NCBI RefSeq assembly: GCF_900143205.1
Contig: NZ_FRDH01000004.1
Coordinates: 337,319 to 401,318, forward strand
Reading direction: 5' to 3'
Length of the DNA stretch: 64,000 nt
From: Butyrivibrio hungatei DSM 14810
GTDB lineage: Bacteria > Bacillota > Clostridia > Lachnospirales > Lachnospiraceae
Shown piece by piece: positions 17,232 through 23,749 of the stretch; the stretch's first letter is position 1; each line of letters begins with the position of its first letter. Both the position numbers and the translations under genes were made by a program. The notes beneath the pieces were generated by a model, which was not told the origin of the DNA, did not search any database, and saw only the letters and a program-made list of their open reading frames with translations.

Positions 17232-17780
17232 ATGGCATTATCAAGTATTATGACAGGAGCACTATTGTCAGCGAATACATCAAGGCAGATCGCGCATGTT
17301 CAGCATGCTACCAAGAAACAGATGGATGGTCATGCCGGTGTTCTTGATGCAGAAATAAAACTGGATTCTTCACGTGGCGTAGATGTGACCAAGAAGAAAG
17401 AAGAGCTTGAAGAAACACAAAAGAAATCGGCAGAACTTGCTGAAACAACTATAAACACGCTGACTACTGCGAATGAAGACTTGAAGAAAGCAACTAAGGA
17501 AGATCTTGAGGCTCAGAGAGCAGAGAAAGCTGCTGAAAAGAAGAAAGCAGAGAAAGCTGCCGAGAAGAAGAAAGCCGAAAAAGAGGCCGCAGAAGAAAGA
17601 ATCGAAAAGGCTAAAGTATCTACTTCTGAAAGCGGTGAAGTATCTGATGAGGCTGCGTCGGTATCTACAGAAGGTACAGTTCTTGACGGTGCATCGATCG
17701 ATATTGTTTCTTCCGGCATTACTGTGAGTACGGGAGCTGTATCAGAACCGGCAGGGAAAAATGTTGATGTGAAGGTGTGA
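17232..17780 (+). CDS. unrecognised Ala/Lys/Glu-rich cargo protein 2
   Basis: 182 residues from ATG 17232 after AAAGGAGGG. The N-terminus MALSSIMTGALLSANTSRQIAHV is mildly amphipathic rather than a signal peptide. The centre is a strong coiled coil with the direct repeat AEKKKAEKA (residues about 100-132). The C-terminus is Ser/Thr/Val-rich (VSTSESGEVSDEAASV...), suggesting an extended or beta region. It is 49 bases after cargo protein 1, in the same operon. The centre could mislead homology searches through composition. Function unknown. Confidence 0.7.
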   Translation: MALSSIMTGALLSANTSRQIAHVQHATKKQMDGHAGVLDAEIKLDSSRGVDVTKKKEELEETQKKSAELAETTINTLTTANEDLKKATKEDLEAQRAEKAAEKKKAEKAAEKKKAEKEAAEERIEKAKVSTSESGEVSDEAASVSTEGTVLDGASIDIVSSGITVSTGAVSEPAGKNVDVKV

Positions 17781-17829
17781 TATATTTTCATGCGCACGGA
17801 TGCGGAATTCTGATAAGGAGGTCGATTCC

Positions 17830-18579
17830 ATGAGTAAGATTGGCGGATATACATCGTTTGATGTAGGTTTTCAGAAAAATATATATGAAAAGCCAAAGTC
17901 TGAGAATAAGCGGACGGATAAAAAGCCTGTTGAAAAATATGGTGCGGCTCAACAGCTGACTTCAAAACAGCCCGAGCTTAGCCAGGGAGCCAAGGATCTG
18001 TTGAATGAGATGCAGAAGAAATATGGTGATATGGATTTCTTTGTTGCGGATTATTCGTCCGATGATGAGGCTCAGAGATATCTTTCCAGAGGCAGCAAGG
18101 ATTACAGTGTCCTGATCGAGCCGGAGCTTCTTGAAAAGATGGCGGCAGATGAAAGCGTAAAAGAAAAGTATCTTGGCATTATTGATGACGCGAAGAACAA
18201 AATATCTGAGGTTAAGGATGAGATCGCCAAACAGGATGATACGGAAGATGGCGTAAAGAAATCTGATATCAAAAATATTGGATTTTCCGTGAAGTCGGAT
18301 GGAAGTGTTTCGTTCTTTGCAGAGCTCGAAAAGAGCAGCGCTGATCAGAAAAAACGGATCGAGCAGGCAAGAGAAGATAAAAAGGCTCGGAAGAAGGAAG
18401 ACGAAAAAGAGGCTAAGGCTAAAAAACTAAAGCAACAGCAGGAAGACAAGGTTAAACGGAGTGTTGTTCGTGGGGGTTCTGCTGATGAGCTGATCAAGAA
18501 TATCCGGGAAGTTGACTGGGATAAGGTTGTAGAGGAAGTAAAACCAAGAGCCGGAGGAAAGATTAATTTTGGGGTGTAG
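17830..18579 (+). CDS. unrecognised cargo protein 3 (DUF6033-like)
   Basis: 249 residues from ATG 17830 after AAGGAGG. It begins MSKIGGYTSFDVGFQKN. The central block reads YGDMDFFVADYSSDDEAQ, then YSVLIEPELLEKMAADESVKEKYLG. This resembles proteins I recall as DUF6033 in Lachnospiraceae. The C-terminal third is a Lys/Glu coiled coil (DKKARKKEDEKEAKAKK). The N-terminal IGGYTSF pattern echoes MRISGSYNSY of cargo protein 1. It is last in the operon and is followed by the repeat-rich non-coding region. Confidence 0.75.
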   Translation: MSKIGGYTSFDVGFQKNIYEKPKSENKRTDKKPVEKYGAAQQLTSKQPELSQGAKDLLNEMQKKYGDMDFFVADYSSDDEAQRYLSRGSKDYSVLIEPELLEKMAADESVKEKYLGIIDDAKNKISEVKDEIAKQDDTEDGVKKSDIKNIGFSVKSDGSVSFFAELEKSSADQKKRIEQAREDKKARKKEDEKEAKAKKLKQQQEDKVKRSVVRGGSADELIKNIREVDWDKVVEEVKPRAGGKINFGV

Positions 18580-18587
18580 AACGCAAT

Positions 18588-18631
18588 CGGTAAAGTTTCG
18601 GTAGGTTTTCGGTAGGAAAGTGGTAGGTTTT
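18588..18631 (+). repeat. array A: four 11-bp direct repeats
   Basis: CGGTAAAGTTT, CGGTAGGTTTT, CGGTAGGAAAG and TGGTAGGTTTT follow one another without gaps. The array ends immediately before GAGTAT, the -35-like part of a promoter (18632-18660). The 11-bp period places the same base pairs on nearly one face of the helix. Confidence 0.75.
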
Positions 18632-18660
18632 GAGTATTCTTTTCTTCAAAAAAGTATGAT
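18632..18660 (+). promoter_or_regulatory. promoter A
   Basis: GAGTAT (18632-18637) and TATGAT (18655-18660) are 17 bases apart. The same pair with the same spacing recurs at 18789-18817. The next 60 bases lead only to a terminator (18689-18722), so it would make a short RNA. Confidence 0.5.
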
Positions 18661-18688
18661 AGAGTTACAATGACAGAAGTTGACGATG

Positions 18689-18722
18689 AGGATCATTCCA
18701 AATGTTTGGGGTGATCCTTTTT
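18689..18722 (+). terminator. terminator of the short transcript
   Basis: AGGATCAT pairs with GTGATCCT around a loop of about 14 bases, followed by TTTTT. A 14-codon ORF without SD (18670-18714, MTEVDDEDHSKCLG) runs into it. Confidence 0.65.
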
Positions 18723-18739
18723 CATGGCCTGCAGGTTTT

Positions 18740-18783
18740 ATTGAAAGTACGAAAATAGTACGAGAATAGTACCGAAATAGTAC
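18740..18783 (+). repeat. array B: four 11-bp direct repeats
   Basis: A partial unit (ATTGAAAGTAC) is followed by GAAAATAGTAC, GAGAATAGTAC and CGAAATAGTAC. The units share period but not sequence with array A. They end 5 bases before a second GAGTAT promoter element. Confidence 0.75.
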
Positions 18784-18788
18784 CGTTT

Positions 18789-18817
18789 GAGTATTTTTTT
18801 TATTTGGCTATTATGAT
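18789..18817 (+). promoter_or_regulatory. promoter B
   Basis: GAGTAT (18789-18794) and TATGAT (18812-18817) are 17 bases apart, the same as promoter A. Downstream is a doubtful ORF and then hairpin-rich DNA. Confidence 0.5.
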
Positions 18818-18828
18818 ATAGTTAATAT

Positions 18829-19068
18829 GTGGATGAATTGGTAGTGATCGTAAATGACCGAAAGTTCACCGCGGATGACCGCAAATGCACCTTTACTGTG
18901 GGTTTGGAGCATGATACATTTATGATGGAAGTGATGAGGGAGCTGTTTTACAGTATCCCTTATTTTAATAAGGACACACTTCACTACATCCCCCTGGGAT
19001 GTAGTGCGTTCTGCGAAGCGGGGATCCGGCTGAAGCCGGGGAGTTGCCTTCGCTTCGCTGCGGAGTAG
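18829..19068 (+). other. doubtful 79-codon ORF overlapping stem-loops
   Basis: A GTG-started frame (MDELVVIVNDRKFTADDRKCTFTVGLEHD...) has no SD, and its 3' half is a perfect 11-bp stem (18982-19006) plus a GC-rich nested hairpin (19007-19072). The first 50 codons could be a fragment of a real protein, but I recognise none. The hairpin content argues that this is non-coding RNA or DNA structure rather than a gene. Confidence 0.25.
18982..19006 (+). repeat. perfect 11-bp palindrome with 3-base loop
   Basis: CACTACATCCC and GGGATGTAGTG are separated by CCT. A second nested stem follows at 19007-19072: GTTCT with AGAAC outermost, then CGAAGCG with CGCTTCG, and CCGGC-TGAA-GCCGG innermost. They form the first part of a stem-loop-rich tract before the relaxase. 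Confidence 0.8.
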
Positions 19069-19122
19069 AACAAAGACAGGATTACATCATCTTATGCTGT
19101 GTTGAACGGTGGCGCACCTGAA

Positions 19123-19177
19123 CACCACCTTTTCCCTACCTTCGCACCACCTTCGCACCACCTTTTCCCCACCTTTT
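19123..19177. repeat. array C: five 11-bp repeats
   Basis: CACCACCTTTT, CCCTACCTTCG, CACCACCTTCG, CACCACCTTTT and CCCCACCTTTT run without gaps. Read on the other strand (AAAAGGTGGTG), the units resemble array A (GGTAGGTTTT), so the array may be inverted relative to A. Confidence 0.75.
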
Positions 19178-19231
19178 AGCACTTTCCTCTTCAGTGGGAA
19201 TAAGGTATCATTATAGTTGGGACGAAGAGGA

Positions 19232-19275
19232 AATGTCCACCATTTGTCTACCAAATGTCCACCATCTGTCCATTG
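19232..19275 (+). repeat. array D: four 11-bp repeats
   Basis: AATGTCCACCA, TTTGTCTACCA, AATGTCCACCA and TCTGTCCATTG run without gaps. An AT-rich stretch with GATAATATTAAAATATG follows and may contain a promoter reading toward the hairpin tract. Confidence 0.75.
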
Positions 19276-19368
19276 CAGGCAGTTGTGACGGATGATAATA
19301 TTAAAATATGCAATTTCTGCAAAATGTGAAATGAGCGTTTCGGATTTTGTTCGAAACCGATGAAAGAT

Positions 19369-19402
19369 AAAAGGATTATTCCCGCGGAGAGAATAATCCT
19401 TT
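19369..19402 (+). terminator. terminator-like stem before the hairpin tract
   Basis: AAAAGGATTATTC and GAATAATCCTTTT form a 13-bp stem around a 9-base loop. The run of U residues is short, so it may be part of the structured tract rather than a full stop. Confidence 0.6.
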
Positions 19403-19425
19403 TATGTTTTATCGGGCCGGAGTAC

Positions 19426-19754
19426 AGAGGGGGCAACCCTTTGGCGGATCGTAAAGGCAGAGCCTTACGCGTGGTGCAGGAGCAAGACTCCGCCGGATTG
19501 TAAAGGCAGAGCCTTACGCAAGGTGCAGGAGTAAGACTCCGCCGGATCCAAGGCAGAGCCTGGTAGGTCCAGGACAAAGTCCGGTCGGGTCACGGATGAA
19601 ATGCCGTGTCCGTCAAGGTGAAACCTTGTCTGGTCAAGGGCGAAGCGCCTTGGTCCGTCCAGGGCGACAGCCTTGGCCCAGTTGTATGTCGTTGCGACAT
19701 ACAGTACTGGGTATTACTTGACGCACAGCACAAGGAAAAACCACGGCTTCGCCG
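19426..19754 (+). ncRNA. tandem stem-loop array, candidate structured RNA or transfer/replication origin
   Basis: At least eleven short stem-loops follow each other with few unpaired bases between them. Examples are GTAAAGGC-AGA-GCCTTAC (19451 and again 19500), GGAG-CAAGA-CTCC (19479) and GGAG-TAAGA-CTCC (19528), GGAC-AAA-GTCC (19572), CAAGGT-GAA-ACCTTG (19614), CAAGGGC-GAA-GCGCCTTG (19635), CCAGGGC-GACA-GCCTTGG (19659), GTATGTCG-TTG-CGACATAC (19684) and CGGC-TTC-GCCG (19744). Loops are mostly 3-5 purines. A terminator at 19801-19831 closes the region just before the relaxase gene. No ORF with an SD fits. The 19684 hairpin is a natural oriT candidate. Whether it acts as RNA or single-stranded DNA is open. 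Confidence 0.55.
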
Positions 19755-19800
19755 AAAAACACAACAGAATATTTTCAGCAAAATGAGCTGATCACAGAAG

Positions 19801-19831
19801 AGGAATTGATGGCAGATCGATTCCTTTTTTT
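19801..19831 (+). terminator. terminator closing the stem-loop tract
   Basis: AGGAATTGAT pairs with ATCGATTCCT around GGCAG and is followed by seven T residues. It lies 39 bases before the relaxase start. Confidence 0.8.
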
Positions 19832-19869
19832 GTTGCCAAAAATCAAAAAAGATGAGGAGGAAAATGATC

Positions 19870-21108
19870 ATGAAAGCAACAAGACACAATGGAAGAGCAG
19901 GTCAGAAAGGAACCTACAATGTAAAGCACAATGACAGAAATTTCGATGTGAAGAATTCGGAGCACATCGACGAGGCGAGGGTAGCACAAAATGTCTACTG
20001 GGATTGTTACCAGGGATATTGTTTTGCAGGATCGGATGAGCCAAGAAAATATACTTTTTCCGAGGTTGAGAGAGCATTTTATTTTGAAAACTATGAAGAT
20101 CATGTGTTAGCACAGAATGCGAGAAATGAAGCGGCCCGACATAAGGAAAGAAACAGAACGATCGATGATGTTCTGAAGAATAAAAACACTTGCCCGGAGG
20201 AATCGGTTCTGCAGCTTGGCAATGTTGATGGAACGGTCCCAGGATCACTTCTTGCTCAGATCTCTGCAGAATACTTTGAAGAATTTGAAAAAAGGTTCGG
20301 ATCGCATGTTCATATTTTGGATTGGGCTTTGCATCTGGATGAGGCTACCCCTCATATTCACGAACGGCATGTATTTGATGCCCTGGATCAATATGGAGAT
20401 TTAAGTCCACAGCAGGATAAGGCTCTTGAAGAACTTGGTTTTGAACTACCCGATCCTGCAAAGAAGAAAGGAAAGTATAACAATCGAAAGATGGTATTTG
20501 ATGCCACATGCCGAAAGATGTTCATGGATATCGCTCAGAGTCATGGACTTGATATTGATATGGAACCGATCTACGGCGGAAAGAGTTATCTTGAAAAAGA
20601 AGATTATATCGTCCGGAAGCTCCGGGAAGAAAATGAAAAACTCACGGAAGAGAATGCTCAGCTAAAGAGCGAAAAGGATGATCTGGTGATGAAGATCTCG
20701 GATGTGGAACAGCTCATGGATGAGGTCGCTACGGAGGCTTATGAGAAGGCCTGTGATGTTGTGACGGATACCGTGAGAAAGGAAACTCAGAAAGCAGATG
20801 TGAAGCTTATTGATGAGTATGAAGCCCGTGTGATGAATAGCAATAACACTCCGTCAGTTAAGAATATTGCCAAGCAGATCTTTGCCGGAATAAAGGATGT
20901 ATTTGCCAAGGCTGCTGAAAAGATCCTGGGATCCATTAAGAAAACTCTTTCGGATCCTGAGGTCAAGGCAAGAAACATTGGTGTGATCAAGGAAAGAGGA
21001 AGAGTATCCATTGCTGAAAAGCTTGCAAAGTACAAGGAAGAGGCAAGGCTCCATAATGAGTCCTCTGTTCCTAAGCAGAATGTAAGAAAGGGGTGGGAGC
21101 GATCATGA
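19870..21108 (+). CDS. MOBV-family relaxase of the second element
   Basis: 412 residues from ATG 19870, 9 bases after GAGGAGG; ATGs at 19852 and 19864 are too near or inside the SD. The N-terminus has the MOBV pattern KGTYNVKHNDR with EHIDEARVAQNVYW. The metal site is HLDEATPHIHE (residues 155-165), the HxDExTPHxH signature. The C-terminal half is helical and charged (EENEKLTEENAQLKSEKDD). It should nick oriT, probably in the stem-loop region just upstream, and relies on another element's conjugation pore. It overlaps the primase gene by 4 bases (ATGA). Confidence 0.9.
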   Translation: MKATRHNGRAGQKGTYNVKHNDRNFDVKNSEHIDEARVAQNVYWDCYQGYCFAGSDEPRKYTFSEVERAFYFENYEDHVLAQNARNEAARHKERNRTIDDVLKNKNTCPEESVLQLGNVDGTVPGSLLAQISAEYFEEFEKRFGSHVHILDWALHLDEATPHIHERHVFDALDQYGDLSPQQDKALEELGFELPDPAKKKGKYNNRKMVFDATCRKMFMDIAQSHGLDIDMEPIYGGKSYLEKEDYIVRKLREENEKLTEENAQLKSEKDDLVMKISDVEQLMDEVATEAYEKACDVVTDTVRKETQKADVKLIDEYEARVMNSNNTPSVKNIAKQIFAGIKDVFAKAAEKILGSIKKTLSDPEVKARNIGVIKERGRVSIAEKLAKYKEEARLHNESSVPKQNVRKGWERS

Positions 21109-21767
21109 GTCCGTTTGATGTTGTAAGGGAAAATGTGACCGCCAGACAGGTGGCAGAATACTACGGATTGAAAGTGAACCGGAACGGAATGGCCTGCTGT
21201 CCGTTCCATGATGACAGGACACCCAGCATGAAGATCGATAAGCGATATTATTGTTTTGGATGCCTGGCAAAGGGAGATGCCGTTGATTATGTGGCCCGGA
21301 TGTTTGGCCTGAGACCGAAGGCTGCAGCAGAAAAGATCTGTGCGGATCTTGGCCTTGCTTATGACCGGGATCGGAGAGGCTCTCCGCCCAGAGCAAAGCC
21401 CGTAAAAACGAAAAAGACAGATGAACAGCTTTTCAAAGAGGCTGAGAAATATGTGTTTTTTGTCCTGTGTGATTATCACGATAAGTTGTTGAAATGGAAA
21501 ATTGAATATGCGCCGAAGTCCCCGGATGAGGAATTTCATCCGTACTTCGTAGAAGCTCTGCAGGAGATCGACCATGTTGAGTATCTGCTTGATACTTTGC
21601 TGGATGGAGATATTTCTGACAGAGCTTTTTTATTATCAAATTATGGAAGGAAGGTACAAGAGATTGAAAAACGATTACGAAGAATTAACGAACATACCGC
21701 CGGAAGTGATAGAGAATGTCATGAAGGTGGTAAAAGAAATGGAAAAGAATCAGAGTGGTGCAGATGA
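21105..21767 (+). CDS. CHC2 zinc-finger DNA primase-like protein
   Basis: 220 residues. The CHC2 zinc finger spans residues about 28-55: CCPFHDDRTPSMKI then YYCFGC, with the GDAVDYVARM continuation typical of DnaG N-termini. No TOPRIM domain follows. The rest is helical. This matches the split primases of mobile elements, where the finger protein works with a neighbouring D5-type helicase. It is coupled to the relaxase by a 4-base overlap and overlaps the next gene's start by about 30 bases. Confidence 0.88.
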   Translation: MSPFDVVRENVTARQVAEYYGLKVNRNGMACCPFHDDRTPSMKIDKRYYCFGCLAKGDAVDYVARMFGLRPKAAAEKICADLGLAYDRDRRGSPPRAKPVKTKKTDEQLFKEAEKYVFFVLCDYHDKLLKWKIEYAPKSPDEEFHPYFVEALQEIDHVEYLLDTLLDGDISDRAFLLSNYGRKVQEIEKRLRRINEHTAGSDRECHEGGKRNGKESEWCR

Positions 21768-23073
21768 GTTTCCTGTATGGTGGGATGGAAAGCAGCTTGA
21801 TGAGAGTGCGTTTTGTGAATGGTTTGCTTATAAGCATGAGCTTATGTTTGTCGGTTCACAGTTCTTTGATATAGATGGTATTCTGAGCGAAGAGCGGCTC
21901 TCCAAGGAGATACTTGAGGATATTGAGCCTTACATCAAATCGAACCTCTCAAACCGCGTCAGAAAGCTTGTGGACGTGCTTAAGTTAAAGAATATGGCAG
22001 AGAGCCTCCCTATGCAGGAGGACCGGGTCCATTTTCATAACGGAACCTATTTTCTGGAGGGAGGGTTTATACCGGAGAAAGAGTTCTGTGCCAACAGGCT
22101 TCCGGTTGATTATGTGGCAGATGCCAAAGAGCCTAAGCAGTGGCTTGGTTTCCTCGCGCAGCTCCTTTATGAGGAAGACATTCCGACACTCCAGGAGTTT
22201 ATGGGATATTGCATGATACCGACAACAAAAGTACAGGAAATGCTGATCATGGTCGGTAGCGGGGGCGAAGGTAAATCGAGGATCGGTCTGATCATGAAAC
22301 AGATCCTGGGAGACAATATGAACATAGGCTCCGTTGCAAAACTTGCCACGAACAGGTTTTGTGTTGCAGACCAGGAGGGGAAGCTGCTCATGGTTGATGA
22401 TGATATGAAGATGGAGGCTTTGCCGGATACCAATATTTTAAAGGCGGTTGTCACGATGGAAGACAAGATGGATCTGGAGCGTAAGGGGAAACAGAGCTAC
22501 CAGGGATATCTCTATGTCCGTCTCATGGCATTCGGTAACGGAACGCTCAGTTCACTTTATGACAGATCGGATGGTTTCTATCGCAGACAGACTATCTTGA
22601 AAGTAAGGGATAGGGATCCTGACAGGGTGGATGATAAATCACTTATAGATAAGCTTAAAAGAGAAAAGGAAGCCATAGCGATGTGGGCATTAGAAGGGCT
22701 TTTGCGTCTGGTAAAGAACGGATTCCATATCACCAAGAGTGAAAGGGCGAAAAAGAATCTGGAAGAGTCCAGGAGAGCGGATGATAACATCTTGGACTTC
22801 TTTGATTCGGACGGCTATTTGCTCTTTCAGAAGGATGCAGAGATCCCTACAAAGGATCTGTATGATATCTACATGGAATGGTGTGAGGACAACGGAGAGA
22901 AGCCGAGAGTATTGAACTCCTTCTCAAAGTTCCTCAGAGAGAACGCAGATAAATATGGGCTTGTATATGACAAGAACCTTCAGCTTAGGAATGGAAAGAA
23001 GGTAAGAGGATATCACGGGGTGTGCAGGCATCCGGGACCGTGTCCTTTTGATAATGCGGTGGGTGCGGCATAG
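21739..23073 (+). CDS. D5/P4-family primase-helicase
   Basis: 444 residues from ATG 21739, preceded by AAGGTGG. The frame is open further upstream (ATG 21643, 21721), but without an SD. Walker A is GSGGEGKSRIG (about 175), with the P4-family context QEMLIMVGSG; Walker B-like LLMVDDDM (about 217) follows. MAFGNGTL and DGFYRRQTILKV are typical of phage/plasmid D5 helicases. With the CHC2 protein it likely replicates the excised circle. The C-terminal region has a winged-helix-like stretch (TKDLYDIYMEWCEDNGEKPR). Confidence 0.88.
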   Translation: MEKNQSGADEFPVWWDGKQLDESAFCEWFAYKHELMFVGSQFFDIDGILSEERLSKEILEDIEPYIKSNLSNRVRKLVDVLKLKNMAESLPMQEDRVHFHNGTYFLEGGFIPEKEFCANRLPVDYVADAKEPKQWLGFLAQLLYEEDIPTLQEFMGYCMIPTTKVQEMLIMVGSGGEGKSRIGLIMKQILGDNMNIGSVAKLATNRFCVADQEGKLLMVDDDMKMEALPDTNILKAVVTMEDKMDLERKGKQSYQGYLYVRLMAFGNGTLSSLYDRSDGFYRRQTILKVRDRDPDRVDDKSLIDKLKREKEAIAMWALEGLLRLVKNGFHITKSERAKKNLEESRRADDNILDFFDSDGYLLFQKDAEIPTKDLYDIYMEWCEDNGEKPRVLNSFSKFLRENADKYGLVYDKNLQLRNGKKVRGYHGVCRHPGPCPFDNAVGAA

Positions 23074-23230
23074 GCATGTAGGCGCGTAGGCACTTGATCT
23101 TGAAGTTGGTTCGATTTTTTTATGAGCCAACTATTTTTTTACAATGATTTCAGATTTTTGGTGCCTACATGCCTAAAGACAGTAAATATAAGGCTTTGAA
23201 GGTATTTGCTTGATGCCTAAGCAAGTGCCT
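23071..23230 (+). promoter_or_regulatory. nested inverted repeats upstream of xis
   Basis: TAGGCATGTAGGC (23071-23083) is matched exactly by GCCTACATGCCTA (23163-23175), and AGGCACTTG (23088-23096) by CAAGTGCCT (23222-23230). Inside lies a terminator-like stem, AGTTGG with CCAACT plus a T tract (about 23104-23139). The layout suggests a terminator for the primase operon and a control region for xis. Confidence 0.55.
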
Positions 23231-23267
23231 TTATGTGGTTATTATGAAGAATTGGAGGAAATAAGAA

Positions 23268-23600
23268 ATGGATCAATACACAATTCTGCAGGAGCTGACA
23301 CCTTCACCGGGAGCGGTTCCTGCAATGGTTCCACTGGCCTACGAGGCTATTGCCAGATTGGATTGTAAAATAAAAGAAACGGCAGCTTATACCAGGGAAA
23401 CGGCAGCACGCTATCCATTATGGAGAAAATATCTATTAACTATAGAAGAGGCTGCGGAATACTTTGGGATAGGTGAGAAACGATTGAGGAGGATCGCTGC
23501 AGATAATATAGGTGAGAATTTTATTATGGAAGTAGGCAGCCAGATACGGATCAAGAGAAAGCTTTTTGAACAGTATCTGGATGGTGTCGGAACAATCTGA
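23268..23600 (+). CDS. xis: excisionase (Tn916 Xis-like)
   Basis: 110 residues after a GGAGG SD. The C-terminal half is a winged-helix excisionase of the Tn916 kind: LWRKYLLTIEEAAEYFGIGEKRLRRIAADN (about residues 44-73), then IRIKRKLFEQYLD. The N-terminal 40 residues are extra compared with the 67-residue Tn916 Xis. It bends att DNA to favour excision and lies directly upstream of the integrase, as in Tn916. Confidence 0.9.
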   Translation: MDQYTILQELTPSPGAVPAMVPLAYEAIARLDCKIKETAAYTRETAARYPLWRKYLLTIEEAAEYFGIGEKRLRRIAADNIGENFIMEVGSQIRIKRKLFEQYLDGVGTI

Positions 23601-23704
23601 CGAACACTTTGAAGGTGTCATTTTTTTGAAGAAAAACGGCAAATGTTATAGAAACAAGGACCACTTTGCGCTATAATCGGGCGTGAGGCGGTTCTTTTTA
23701 GCGT

Positions 23705-23733
23705 GCGAGTAGGGGATCCTGCTCGCTTTTTTT
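23705..23733 (+). terminator. terminator between xis and int
   Basis: GCGAG-TAGG and CCTG-CTCGC pair around GGAT, followed by seven T residues. It lies between the excisionase and the integrase SD, so integrase expression may depend on readthrough or an internal promoter. Confidence 0.75.
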
Positions 23734-23749
23734 GAAAGGAGACCGCAAT

